DNA of 64,000 nt from Siphonodentalium dalli (taxonomy: Eukaryota > Mollusca > Scaphopoda > Gadilida > Siphonodentaliidae): positions 184,429,956 to 184,493,955 of the forward strand of contig CP136063.1 of assembly GCA_032622095.1 (NCBI GenBank), given 5' to 3'. Position numbers and translations under genes: made by a program. Positions 11,326 through 26,300 of the stretch are shown one piece after another (within the stretch, counting starts at the first letter, position 1; each line of letters starts with the position of its first letter). The notes beneath the pieces are model-generated. The model saw only the letters and a program-made list of their open reading frames with translations. It was not told the DNA's origin and did no database searches.

Positions 11326-14300
11326 GCGGAAGTCGCACCGAAAGTTGACAGCACACGGAATCCCAAGCCGGTCACCCATCCAAGGACTATCGTGCTCGAC
11401 GTTGCTTAACAAAGAGATCTAGACCTCTCGAGCAGAGAAGTCATCGGCCTTCTATATTTACAACGCGACCGCTACATACCACTTAATAACGTCATGTCCT
11501 ATTAGACACCTAAATCCACAATCTGTACGTTTTATGTACCGGCAAAAAATTATGTGGACCATGAACACATTAAAAGGAGGTTTTGGTGCGCAGACATCGT
11601 CTTTCAAAAGAGGAAGTTTTTACACGTTTTGAATTACTATCGGCTTCTTCAACTTCTTCAACTTCAACTTTTTATTCAGTCTTTAAACATTTTACATTGC
11701 ATAAGACTGTATATATTATTTACAATAATAAATGAGTCACGTGATATATAGGACAAATATGTCCTAATTTGGAAAAACATTCCAAGAAACCAGGTCCGCC
11801 CACGGTAATGTTCCGGAACTATCGCCATCAGAGGGCCGGGTCCCTGCCCTCCGACGCTTTCCATGAACTGTGATTCCATGGTGCAATCACTGCACAGAAT
11901 CAACCCCCCCCCCCCACAATATATAACACAAAGATCAAAGTCAAATTATTAAGTAATATGTAGTACAACGTGTGACACTTTTACGGGCATATATAACACA
12001 GATGTCACATACATACATACACATACATATGTAGATGTACGAATGGACCCTTTCCGTCAACAGTTTAGAAACTAAGTAAATAATTGTGATCTAGCTCCAT
12101 CTCACATTTTGAGGTACGTCACTGCATTCAAATATTTAGGTCAGTGGCCACGCTTAGCACTAAATTGTGTCGCGCATGTTTCTTAAAATAGAAATGATAC
12201 TGTTAATCGGTTTCACGGTCACTGGGTCAGTACGTTCATCGTCCTTCGAGACGATTTCTTTCTGTTGGTTATTATGCAATTTGCTCGTAAGTTAGTTCAC
12301 AATGAGGATTGTTTGACATAGAATTACATTTTCAATATGTGCGCGTGTTCTCTGATGGGATGGAGATAGAACATATAGTGTCGGTAAGAACGTTATTTTT
12401 CATAAGCAATCTTACATAGCCACCTGTTTGTTAGATCATACCATGAATCTCCACCCCAGCTGTCAGCTGGAGTAAGCTGTCAGCGGGAGCAGAGATTCGT
12501 GGCATGATCTACCTTTTTGTTAGCAGTCAGTGGATTTTTGAATTTTCTCCCTTTGACTGCACATAGGAGCATCACAGGCTGATCTGTAGACTAAATACAT
12601 TAAGTCTCCATATCACCCAGCTGGTCCATGTACAGTCATTGGTTCTAATTCAGCCTACATTCATCCTGGTGTGTGTCATATAAAAGCATAATTATATCAA
12701 TGATTGATATAATTATGCTTTTATATGACACACACCAGGATAAGTGCATAAGTACAGTACATGTGCATGTCATATTGAAATAGATCTTTAATATTAACCA
12801 GTAAATGGGGAAGCTTTTGGCAAATTTGAAATATTGTTTCATGTATATTACAACACACATGTCATGTAACCTTATCATTTTCTTGGTAAGATGTCGCTAC
12901 TGTGATATAACATAGACTAGATACTTAATTTGTATCCATTTGTTTCTCTAATAACACTACTTGACAGTTATATAATAGTACTTTTCCAAATTCAAGTAAA
13001 TAAATAGATATCATTTTACCATACACTCATTTTTAAGCCAAATGTCTAACCTACTGATGCAAAATTTCAATTTTACTATCACATGTACTGTATATTGGTA
13101 TCCAGTTGACATATGTTGTGTTATCCCCCTTTGACTGCACATGGGAACAGTTCTAGGCTGACATGGGCACCATATATAACTTTATTTGACTCAAAGTCAT
13201 ACATTAAGTCTCCGTGTCCCCTGGCTGGTCCATATGCAGTCATCGGTTTAAATTGGACATAACTTGTACTATACATTTATGCACAACTGTGATACAGAAG
13301 TTGGTGTCATCTATGAAAAAACTTACAAATGTAGCTTCCATGTGATGTCGCTGCTGTGATATAACATAGACTAAAGACTTATTTTGTATCCATTTGTTTC
13401 TCTACTAACACTACTTGTTAGTTATATAATAGTACTTTTCCAAATTCAGGTAAATAAATATATATTATTTTACCAAGTAAATATTCCAATGATCGGCTCT
13501 TATAAAGAGCGGCATTGCTTCCGTTGCTCAAAAGCGGTACTTAATACATCATATATTTGTTATTTTTGTGATGATTAAAACAAGATAAAAACTTGGATTA
13601 GGTACGGGCTGATTATAGAAGTTTGCAAAGTAATCATTATATAGGTCAGGTGTAGCAATAGCAGGGTCAAGTGAGATCCATGCATGTATGTTACGTGAGT
13701 AAAATGAGATGTGGATATAGTTTGGTCCAGTTTAATACACACTTATGGCCCCTAGATGTTGTGGGGGAGCAGTGTCTCGTATGTTAACAATGTCGTTTTT
13801 GATTTTGTAGAACAGGACGAGTGGTGTATATAAGCGTCGATGTTCTAGAGAGGGTCATTTTGTATGACGTAGTATAACGGGGAGAGATGACGTTTTCTAC
13901 ATATTACTATACATGTAGATGAGTTGTGTATTTTTGAGATCCCTGTGTGATACGAATGGTTGTATCTGATGTCAAGTAATACGCTGAAAACTACTGAAAT
14001 CGACCATAATAGAGAAATCGTTTTATTATCTACTGCTTTTGGGACCCGGAAACATGTACGATCGTTATCAGATACGATCATTGGAATTTGAAACGTGTTG
14101 AAACTTTCTCTTTTGAACGTCGATATATCTGATAACTGATAATCTAAATATTCTATTATTGGGGTCATGTGTACAATCTAGTTATTACTTGGTATAAAAC
14201 GTATCAGTGTAGTTTTATAGTGTCAATATCAGACCGTGGATCTTTAAAATATCGTAGTGCAGATGTCTCTTCAGTATATATCGCTTGCTACACACACTCA

Positions 14301-17300
14301 AGTGATGTTGAATAATCATAGAGCCACGAAGTTGAGTGGTTGCATTTGAATCAGCGCTCCTAAAAGTTTGCGAAAGGTGGGTTATCTTTGACGAATTAAG
14401 TGAACAGGCAGTCGAGATTCAAACAGCGAGGCCGGGTCCAGGAACAACTAGACTAGTGGGGTGTCGTTTAATCATGGTTTTCCCGATTTACTCTTGGTCT
14501 GTTATATATGTGTTCGAATCATCTAGTGAAAACAACGTCTTAATTGTTTGTATCTCTTTCGCGGATTCCAATTTACCGAGTGATGGTTCACGCGGTACGA
14601 CCCGTTTATTGTGCATTTGTAGTAAAATAAAAATCGAAAACGAAAACAAAATAAGAAAGTAAATCACAAAAACAAAGAAACAAAAACAAAACAATCTAAG
14701 AAAACAATAAAAGAAAAAAATGTATTATAATAGGAAACCGAGATCGTTGTTAGACACCCATTGGTATTGTTCAAGGGGATATGTATATAATTTGAAATCT
14801 CTCTATGTCAAATTTGGCAACAAAGGAATTTAAATTGCAACTATCACAACACCAGTTTCAACAAATTTATCACCAAACCGAATACAATATGTACATTTCC
14901 AGCAATGACACGAGAAATTAACTACATATGCGGGGGAGGGCGTAGTCAAAACATTACAGGCACGCAGGCCGCGGTGGTGGGTGGTCCACAAAACAAGTTT
15001 TTACTCCGATAAGAAAACAACAGTTTACTCAAGCGTTTCACACGTATAGGTCAAAATCATAATTGACACACAAAGTAATATAACGGATAATAAACTATGT
15101 ATATAGCATATACATGTAGTGTCCTATATTAGCTTGGTACAACATACCAGTTAATAGAACTATATCACAACCCGTGCCATAGTCTCGACATCAGCCTTTA
15201 TACATGTGCAGTATTTATTGATATATCAAAGGCATTCGAGAGAGTATGGCACAGGAGGCTGCTATATAAATTGGAACAATATGGAGTCTCTGGAAATCTC
15301 TTAGAATGGCTAAAAGATTATCTGTTCAATCGCAAACAAAGGGTCTTAGTGAACAACTCCTTTTCAAATTTTGAAGTTATCCCAGTGGGTGTCCCTCAAG
15401 GCTCTATTATTGGCCCTTTCCTATTTTTAGTTTATACAAACGACCTCCCTGATCACATTAATGCAACCACAAGAATGTACGCGGACGATACTTGCCTTAT
15501 GACTACCCACTATGACGATATCCTAACCAAGAACATGAACGATGACCTTGAAAGAGTCGCAGACTGGGCAAATAAATGGCTAGTTAAATTTAACCCAACG
15601 AAAACTAGGGCAATTTCCTTTTCCCTTACAAATAACAACGTGACCCCGAATTTAAAATTCGAACAAGAAAATGTATTATTTACAAACTCACACAAACATC
15701 TTGGACTTGAAATACAATCGAATCTAAACTGGAACACTCATATAAATACAATAGCAAACAAAGCAACATCGCGTCTCTCACAATTAAGAAGACTGAAGTA
15801 TACGACCTAGACCGAAAGTCGCTTGAAAAAATATACATAGCATATATATTACCAACTATAGACTATGCCGATGTAGTGTGGGACACAGCAACAGATTCCT
15901 TATTAAATAAGTTCGATGACATACACAAGGATGCTGCAAGAATAGTCACAGGATTAACGCGTTCCGTAGATATAAATCGCTTGTTTGACGAAGTGGGATG
16001 CCAAGGCTTGAAATTCGACGAGAACTCCACGAGTTGCACACCATGTTTAAAATAATAAACAACCAAGTCCCCAATAACCTCACGCTCATGTTGCCACCCC
16101 GATCCAGACAAGTTGCCAGTAATATGATATGCGCGAACCTGACAAATTCTATTCATACCGTTCGCATACAGAACATTTCAGAAACTCTTATTTACCTAAA
16201 AGTTCATCTTGGAATAAACTACCAAAGCCTATTACAAATGTAAGTACTCTTCCTGAATTTAAGATGAATTTTAAATTAATTGACCCGCACACGAAACCTC
16301 CCCTATTCTGTATTAATGGTCCAAGAAAACTAAGCATCTTACACTGCAGAATTCGCAACTATTGTAGTGAACTAAAATAAGATATGTACAACAATTTTAT
16401 CTCTGATACCTCTAAATGCACATGTGGATACGAAGTCGAAGATGCCTTTCATTACTTCTTTGAGTGCCCCCTGTATGCAACCGAAAGATGCGAACTCTTC
16501 AATAAGATTGCAGCCCACCAATTTATAATATCTAACATTTCCTCCTTACTCACAGGGATATCATCAGAATCGAATCGACGCAATGAAATTCTTTTCCATT
16601 TTGTTTATTCATACATTTCATCAACGAAACGATTTAATTAGGCCCCCTCCGCTAACAAATATATGCGAGATCCTTTGCGTTACAAATGTTGACTACCTCC
16701 GAAATCAAAAGCAGGATAGGACTGACAGCGATCACAACCACACCATACATCATCCTGTATATATGTTATGTTCGTCATCTACGTTGTATTTGTTAAAATG
16801 TTAATGGGAGAGGGGCGGATGTAAGTTGTTAAAACTTGTGCCCCGATCCCTCTTGTAATATTATATTACAATAAAATATGTTATAAAAAAAATAAATATT
16901 AGCTTTGTCTGTCTTCACAATCTAATATTGGATCCTTCAAATGGAGGCATTGGATGCACCACTATACCGGTGTGTGTGGTTGATACAAACCAAAATCGAG
17001 AACTATTATAGTCAAAACAATGTTACAAATTAATTCGGAATATAGGGGATTGTTGTAACATACACATCATGCTGTCCACAATCACTGTATACATGGATTA
17101 TACTGATATACACAATGGTGTATACTAGTAGAGTATAGTACCATGATGGTTATCAGGGGTGTGTAATTGGTGATACAGAAGGCTAGTATAGTTAGTACTA
17201 GTAAACAATTAGCAGCTACACGAGCATGGTAAACATTTCAGACAACATTAAATACACAGTTATTGGATCAATTTCAGATCATCGAAATCATCTCACACTT

Positions 17301-20300
17301 GACCTTCATAAGTAGGGTGAATACCCGAATACATGTAGTAAAAAGAGAATCGCTGTGGCGTGGCTTTCGATACGGCCGTTATAAGTAGTTTACTTGCAAA
17401 TATTATTCAATCAGGTGAATTAAGTTGAAAAAGAGCCGTAACTCATGTAAAATTAGTTGGACAAAGCCCGTATTTGAACTTGGCCTGTATTTTTGACCGA
17501 GAAACACACTTAGCAACTTTGGTTGTGGTAAAATAATCAAATATCGTATGGAAAATAATTTGACGGAACCCATATTCGAAATTGATCTTTAATATTGAAT
17601 GATAAATACGCATGCCAACTGGTTCATGTACTAACTTCCACAGTGTGACGTCTCGTGGAATGTCATTGACACGAGATAAAATGTACTCACCCGAACAACG
17701 TATGATATATTAATGAAATTGCAATGAAGAAGATCGGATGGTGTCGTCTTGGGGATCCGTATTCGCTCTCGATCAAAACACGCTTCTTTACCGGAAGCAA
17801 GCTCCTCTTTGCTTACAGCCCAAAGATTGTTGGTTCTCGAAGTGGAACGGCCGCCGTCTGAGAGGAATTGTATTATCTGGAATGAAATTACTAATAATCT
17901 AATCTGAATGTAAATTTGAGTTGATGCGTGGTTGTGACAATTAACGGATTCGCATATCGATGCTAAATATACTAAGGAAATAATACCAAGTAATTATATT
18001 TAAAATTAAATAAAGATATTAAATATAACATTATAGAATATCAACCAAACACCCCAGTTTATCGTATATTCTCAACTGAGTCTATATTTCGATAGAAAAC
18101 TATTCAACTCTTTTTACATTACGTTCACATTATTACCCCAGCTGTTGAGTAATTCCGAGTCTTCGGCATGCAGCCATGTATTTTTATAGGCGCTTCACAA
18201 GAGCGGCTTATTCATACCCAACAACCAGGTCCCTAATATCTTGTCTAGGTACGACGAAGCGAGCACAGTACAAGTGACCTTGCCCAAGGGTCACAACATG
18301 GTGCGAGATTTGAAACAGCGTGTGACTGTTTATAGCACAATCACCGCTTAATCCGGCCAAGCCACTATTGTGGAAACGATAGTCCACCGACGGGCGCGAA
18401 CTCATGCCGGTGCGTTGACACCATTACACGTACAACACCCTAACCACTGGGCTACCACTTCCACAACTTGAAGTTAATTACATGTTGTTATTTAGTTAGT
18501 ACTATTGAAAACATGAATTCAATGAAACACTGCATGCCCATGCGTTTATGTGCGAATGTTCAACCACCGGGTGGAGGATCATTCTATAGACGTTCTCGTG
18601 TATCGGTCGGAAACGACTGAACAAGTGTAGCGCCAAGCGTGGCATATGCCACCGACGCTCAGTTTAAACGTTGGAGGGTGGGCATTACTAAATGGTTGTG
18701 TGCAAGAAAGATTTTCATACTAGTATTTTCTAAGTCCAAGAATGGATAGAACATATTGCACGGCGGTATGCATTTGTTCCTTCATGTTGGTCTATCATGC
18801 ACAATACCAAAAGGAGGGACGTAGCGAGATGGTGGGTGTGGGGTGGCTAACTTGGAATTACCAACTGCACCCCTCCTTTGAAGCAGATCGAAATTTCCAA
18901 ATCCAAGAAATTCCATGTGCACCGTTGGAATTGTTCAACTGATACCACATACTTTCAATATAACAATTACAACTGGTAGCCATTTCAACCCAAACATTTA
19001 ACGGAACGTAGGAACATACTTGACTTTTGGTCTAAAATCTAAAACATTCTCAGTAAATACTGGTATGATGATCAAATTATTACACAATTTCAGCCTACTT
19101 TTTCATCTATAATGTTGTGTCAGACATGTCAAACTGTTGAGTGTTGAACATTTGGCTAATGTCTCATCCACCCTGTCGCCATATCATTATCTGACAAAAA
19201 TATATTCAACTCCAATTGTTGGTATAGTTAATAATGTGCAATGAGTAATGCTGCTAAATATGTGTAAAATCTTGCTCTTTTCAAATTCCAACAAGAGCAG
19301 TAACTCTGACAAAACTAAATGGAAGAAAGCCGCTGCATGTCAGTGTCCTTCCATATGATATGTTAGTAATGCTGAAGGGGTCACTCACACCAAAAAGTGC
19401 TGAAAGTACACAGGTTTTGAAAATGTGCTGAAGGGTGCACATGTTTTTAAATATCGTTTTAAATGACGTTTAGTTTTCGCGTCCGCTATGATGTATATGT
19501 TAGAGAAGAATAATTTATTATTGCTTACGTTCCAATGAAAATTAAAATGAACTGAAAACAAACTGCTGATGGGTCCCAGACTTTCAGAAACACATTTGAA
19601 GTAACGGCGTTATTGCCGATAGCAAACCATGTGTACCCGTCAACACATTTTCAAAACATTTAAGCGTTAGTAATCCAACTAGCATTCTCAATAATGGAGG
19701 AACAATACGAGAGCGACAATAAAATTAATAAATAACGACTAAGGTTATGCAGTTGTAATCGATATGTTTGAAGACACATTCTATAAAACGTTTCTGTTGT
19801 AACTCATCGCGTTAATCGAAACAAGGGTTATTTCTCATAATTGAATGCGTCATTCGCAGAAGAACCACATCACGCTGGTCATCCTGTAATACCCGCTGCG
19901 GGCAAGTAAACGCCGCTGCGGGCGTCAGTAAAACACGAAGCGGGTGCGCATATTATTAATTTTCCCACAACAAGGTTGGTTTAATTTGTTTCCAAGTGGT
20001 GCATTAATAGTAGTGTCAAAAAATGGCCCCCGTATATACGGGGAAACGATTATGTAGGCTGTGACAGAAGTCCGGAGATAATTTAGATAACCATTCTTCA
20101 GAAAACTTAATCTTTATCGACCGCATTTCTTATTTCAAGGTGAATTCGACTTGCATCCATCGAAATTTGCACTTATCGAAATATTGGTTATATGTATGAA
20201 GCTATAGTTGTCTGACATAATCATATATTAACGTGTTTCAAAACTAAGCTCCCTATTATCAATCCAGTAACCCTAATTATTATGTCTTTCCAAACTTACC

Positions 20301-23300
20301 GTACTACGATGTAAGTATACCCCGTAGTGGGCGGCAGTAAACCCCGCTGCATGCTTCACTGGAGCCCTTAACGGGTTTTATTCGAACAATTGGGAGTGCC
20401 ATCAGAATAATTCAGTTTTTCTAACATAAATTCAGCAATTATTGCTGGAAATGAAGATTTAGCTTCCTAATATATCTATATGAATGGAACCTTTTCAACA
20501 TTATTCAAATTTGCTTCAATTTGAAACGTAATAATCAAAATCACACAATATTGAAATATGGAGTGTTTACTCTTACATCCATCAGTCATTTTGTAACCAA
20601 ATTGAGCCGTATTCTTCCATCTGTCATCAATTGTTAGATGTTGGGTCCATCAAACACCATGTGAATCCGGAATTATGCCGGTAAAAGTAAAATTAAAAGC
20701 ATAATAGCGCGCTAAACAAACTTACCAGCCGTGTCGTAACTTGCCCGCAGCGGTTTTACTGAGTATTTGCCCGAAACGGGGATTATAGGATGACCAGCGT
20801 GCATGCATATGTGTAAGTAGGAGGTAGCTATATAGGAGTAAAACGAGCGAAAAACTCTTTATGTTATTTCCGAAAAATGAAGAAAATATTCAATAAATTA
20901 AAAATATTTTCAAATCCAACAAGAGCCATGAACCGGATAATATTGAATGGAGTAAGCCTGTAGTAAACCCTAACTAGGCAGTCACCATGGAAACGCAATC
21001 GATTATGTATACCCGAGTTATGAAAGGTAAAATGTCCGTACGCCCGGTCAAACTGATGGAATACTGGACTATATACCCGACTATACTTCATACCAATTTT
21101 AATTTTCTCAGGCCTAAACATCAATTATGACAAAACACAAGCCATATGGATAGGTGCAAAACGGGGTTGTGGTGAGGAAATTATTACGGATAAAAAAAAA
21201 ATATGGAACCATAACCAATCTATTACAATCCTTGGAATTGAATATAATCTATTCAGTGAGAATTATATAGAAAATAACTATCACAAAAAGATACAAAAAA
21301 TATATATTGGTCATTCAGAAACCTTAGCCAATATGGTAAGACAACTGTTGTAAAGACACTGGCCTTGCCTATGTTAACACATTGTTTTTCAGTTCTACCT
21401 TCACCCTCTCAAGAGGTGTCTGAAAAATTAAAAAAAGTTATTTTCAAATTTTTATGGCCAGGAAAGCCAGACATAATTAAAAGAAATGTAATGATAAACA
21501 ACTGGGAAAATGAGGGAATAAAATCCCCCCACATTGACTCATTTTATGCATTAAAGATGACTTGGATTAAAACAGTTTTAGACCCACAGACAGAAGCTGG
21601 TTGGAAAACATTACTGGTAGATGACCTAGAAACTTTCGGTGGCCACAAAATATGGAACCTTCATAAAGAAAGGCTTAAGATGTTGAGTAACACACTAAAT
21701 CCATGTCTAAGATCAAAATGTTTGCGAAGTCCCACATGTATCTCCGACGCTGAATATAGGCATATAGGCTCCCAAAGGGAGCCTGTTTCAGATAGTTTAT
21801 TATAATAGAAGTAAGTTGCTCAAGTAGACTAACATAAGTGGTATGGAATATGTTACATAATGGGCTGTTTGACAGACTAATCAGGAAATAGTTAGAAATT
21901 ATGAAATTTTGTGCATTCTGCACAATGACCTACATGTAGGTTTACAAATGATCAGCAATTTATAAAACTTGTTTTTTCAATTAAAACAGCTTCTGAAACA
22001 GGTTAAACTGTTATTTGAACTAATTAACATAATTCCCACTCATATGAGTGATATCAGTAGAGTTTTATGCGATTTTAGAAAAAAATTTGTGAAATTTGGG
22101 GGGTGGGTGTCAAACAATTGGGTCTAAAAAATAAACTTTTTTGCAGGTTTGGGGGTGGTATGTCCACGAAAGTGCCAGATGCAAAAAAAACGGCATACGT
22201 TCCTGCAAATGTTTTACTACCCCCCCCCCCCCGCCCCTGAGTGGTGCATTTAATAGTACTGTAAAAAAAATGGCCCCCGTATATATGGGGAAACGATTAT
22301 GTAGGCTGTGACAGAAGTCCGGAGATAACTTAGATAACCATTCTTCAGAAAAACTTAATCTTTGTCGACCGCATTCCTTATTTCAAGGTGAATTCGACTT
22401 GCATCCATCGAAATTTGCACGTATCGAAATATTGGTTACATGTATGAAGCTAGTTGTCTGACATAATCATCTATTGACGTGTTTCAAAACTAAGCTCCCT
22501 AATGTCAATCCAGTAACCCTAATTATTAAGTCTTTCCAAACTTACCGAACTACGATTTAAGTATACCCCGTGGCGGGCGGCAGTAAACCCCGCTGCATGC
22601 TTCACTGGAGCCCTTAACGAGTTTTATTCGAACAATTGGGAGTGCCATAAGAATAATTCGTTTTTTTCTAACATAAATTCAGCAATTATTGCTGGAAATG
22701 AAGATTTAGCTTCCTAATATATCTATATGATATATGTTTACTCTCACATCCATCAGTCATTTTGTAACGAAATTGAGCCGTATTCTTTCATCTGTCATCA
22801 ATTGTTAGATGTTGGGTCCATCAAACACCATGTGAATCAGGAATTATACCGGTAAAAGTAAAATTAAAAGCATAATAGCACGCTAAACAAACTTACCAGC
22901 CGTGTCGTAACTTGCCCGCAGCGGTTTTACTGAGTATTTGCCCGAAACGGGGATTATAGGATGACCAGCGTGCATGCATACGTGTAAGTAGAAGGTAGCT
23001 ATATAGGAGTAAAACGAGCGAAAAACTCTTATATTATTTCCGAAAAATGAAGAAAATATTCAATAAATTAAAAATATTTTCAAATCCAACAAGTGCCATG
23101 AACCGGATAATATTGAATGGACTAAACCTGTAGTAAACCCTAACTAGGCAGTCACCATGGAAACGCAATCGATTATGTATACCCAAGTTATGCAAGGTAA
23201 AATGTCCGTACGCCCGGTCAAACTGATGGAATACTGGACTATATACCCGACTATACTTCATATCAATTTTAATGTTCTTACCATTGATAACGAAATTCTC

Positions 23301-26300
23301 AGTTGAACTTTGTTGCGGGATTTGTTGTTCACCTCGGCATTCAGCGTGATTGTCTCCCCTGGAACATAACCCGTCTTATCGAGAACATCAACCTTTCCCC
23401 TTATGGGGCCAGATTTGCAGCAGAAACAACAAATATATTTTTCGCATTCCGTCTGTCCGCTTCTCTGAATAAAGAATACGATCGTTTGTTATTTAAGTGT
23501 ACATGACTCATTCGAACATCAACTGTAATTCCCACGCAATTGTACGGAAGGATAAGGTACATGTAGATAGACCATTCCACAGAGGATCTGTCTGTTCGCA
23601 ATTTTTCTCCCAGACCCTGGCCCTATTTCAACTAAATTTGTTGTGGTGACTCGGGGTATCCTGGTAGATGCTATAACGGCGTTTGTTTTAATTTAGATTT
23701 TTTTTAAATGAAATTTTATTTATTTTTTTAATGTTAAATTGAGCAAGTAGTTCAATCTAAAAATAAAAAATAATTAAATTAAATGTTTTAATTAAAAATA
23801 AAAAATAAAATGTTAATTTGAGCAAAGAGTTCCATCTAAAACATTCAAAAATTATATTTAAAAACAATTGACACGCCAGCACAACTTCGTGATAGCCGTA
23901 TCAACTGTAAATAACGTTCTGGTTGACTCGATTACACGACTCCTGACAGCGGTAACGTACTTTACACGCCTTGTCAACGACAATTAGGGTGAAGGAGCCG
24001 TGCTCCATTCAAATTTGTCCTCCGTTCAACGGGCGATGCTGTTAAATCAATAAAAGGTCAGCCGACCACAGTTTCCCCGGCAAGGGTTACGTAGCGTTTT
24101 TCCGAAGACCCATAACTCCGAAGGTCCGATTCTCCGAAGGTCAGATTCTCCGACGCCCCGATTCTCCGAAAGCCCATAACTCCGAAGTCCCGATTCTCCG
24201 AAATCCCATAACTCCGAAGACCCATAACTCCGAAAGCCCATAACTCCGAAGGCCTATAACTCCGAACGTCCATAACTCCGAAGGTCTATAACTCCGAAGG
24301 TCCGATTCTCCGAAGTTTCATGTTTTATCGCTTATTAAATAGTGTACAGTCCAGTGGCGGAGTCAATGGGGCCATAGGGAAGACCGCCCCCAAAAAACAT
24401 GTCAAATGTCATGTAAACGTCAGGAAATCCCTCCTAGGTATTCAAATATTCACAGTGTTCCTGCCCAGGGGAGCCCCCGGACCAACGATTGGGGGCGACC
24501 CCTCCCATGTATGCGCTCCCCAAATCAGGCCTTCGTGATATGCTTTCGGCATATCATATGCATGATATATCCCCCACATACCCCCCACATATGCTAATTA
24601 ATGTTCACCCCTAAATGGGAATCCTGGCTCCGCCACTGGTGTGCACCGGGTATATTATAACGAAACGCTGCAAGAATGTCAGAGTAGCCTAACATGCACA
24701 GGGGCGACAAGTTCTTCCCCGTTCACCCATGTACATTTTACTCTGGCATCTCATGGGCCAACGTAACGTTATAGTATCTGGTGTATAGTCAGTGGCGGGC
24801 CAGGATTCCCATTTAGGTGGGGGCAGTAGGAAAAGTTTGAATATTTTGATTCCCCATGAACGATTTCCGGGCGTTTACATGACATTGGACATGTTTTGGT
24901 AGGGGCCCATATTGTCTGAAATAGCAAGTAGAGGTTTAATGGGGGCAGTGGGAATTTTGGGACCCCTTGGCTTCGCCACTGGACTGTACACTATTTAGTA
25001 AACGATAATACCCCGATAAAACAAAATCTTCGGAGAATCGGACCTTCGGAGAATCGGACCTTCGGAGTTATGGGCCGTCGGAGAATCGGGCCTTCGGAGT
25101 TATAGGTCTTCGGAGAATCGGCCCTTCGGAGTTATAGGTCTTCGGAGTTATAGGTCTTCGGAGAATCGGCCCTTCGGAGTTATGGGCTTTCGTAGAATCG
25201 GATCTTCGGAGTTATGGGCCGTCGGAGAATCGGGTCTTCGGAGTTGTAAGCCTTCGTAGTAATAGGTCTTCGGAAAACCGGTCTGACACCGTGGCAAGTA
25301 GATGCCGCTTTGTTAAAGAAATTTAAAAAAATGTTGAAATTTTCTAAGTTGAAAAGGATTAATAACTCCGTAAACAAATAATTTTTCCGTAATCTATATA
25401 CATGTTGCACATCTCCAATATGTGGGTAAGAATCGTCTGAAGTTTCAAAGATCTATGATCAAAACTGTAGGAGGAGTTGATTACACCACGAAGGTACCCT
25501 CACACAGAAAATTATAAAAAATGTTGAAATTTCCTAAGTCGAAAAGGGTTAATAACTCCGTCAACAAACATTGTTCCCGTCATCTATATACATGTTGCAC
25601 ATCTTCAATATATGGGCAATAATATTCTGAAGTTTCAAATCTTTATGCCCCCCCCTCTTCTTTCAGAAGAGTTATGGGCTTTCGTAGAATCGGATCTTCG
25701 GAGTTATGGGCCGTCGGAGAATCGGGTCTTCGGAGTTGTGAGCCTTCGTAGTAATAGGTCTTCGGAAAACCGGTCTGACACCGTGGCAAGTAGATGCCGC
25801 TTTGTTAAAGAAATTTAAAAAAATGTTGAAATTTTCTAAGTCGAACAGGGTTAATAACTCTATCAAAAAATAATTATTCCGTCATCTATATACATGTTGC
25901 ACATCTTCAATATAAGGGCAATAATATTCTGAAATTTCAAATATCTAGGATGAAAACTGTAGGAGGAGTTGATTACACCATGAAGGTACCCTCATACTGA
26001 AAATTATAAAAAATGTTGAAATTTCCTAAGTCGAAAAGGGTTAATAACTCCGTCAACAAACATTGTTCCCGTCATCTATATACATGTTGCACATCTTCAA
26101 TATATGGCCAATAATATTCTGAAGTTTCAAATCTTTATGCCCCCCCCCTCTTCTTTCAGAACGTCGGGGGACAAAAACTTAACTTAGCCAATCAGAATAC
26201 GTATTTCAGAGATAAATTTTCAACTCGAATTACAACGTGATGTGGAACACTCCGATGGGGTGAATCTTTACTTCAAAATAGTTTAACGTGTCAAACACAT

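Larger units (their letters stand above)
24100..25280. mobile_element. Foldback-like element with CTCCGAAG terminal arrays
   Basis: The left side (about 24105-24316) is an array of 15-17 bp units such as CCATAACTCCGAAGGTC and GATTCTCCGAAGGTC. The right side (about 25029-25275) is the same array inverted (CTTCGGAGTTATGGGC). Between them the sequence is also roughly inverted, with ATAGTGTACAGTCCAGTGG on the left and its complement on the right. Long inverted tandem-repeat arms around a spacer are the hallmark of foldback elements. Two hAT-like sub-elements lie inside. Confidence 0.65.

Noticed and set aside
11157-11422. Ser-Leu-rich and Arg-Glu-rich frames on both strands
   Set aside because: Products of the (GA)n microsatellite.
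11676-11903. Minus-strand GC-richer frame considered as a candidate arrestin exon 5
   Set aside because: It lacks the IP..PS.L pattern, and the true exon 5 was found at 17691-17876 with exact phases.
13486-14100. Possible inverted similarity between 13486-13560 and 14030-14100
   Set aside because: Only scattered matches (TTCCAATGATCG, CAAAAGC) remain after alignment by eye, not enough to call a repeat.
18208-18405. 65-codon minus-strand frame
   Set aside because: It covers the body of the tRNA-derived SINE.
20864-23261. Conserved 75-86 codon minus-strand frames (starting MKYSRVYSPVF) at 20864-21124 and 23034-23261
   Set aside because: They lie inside the recent intron 4 duplication, which is conserved equally outside the frames. 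No domain, and they directly follow the exon 4 donor, so they are intron sequence.
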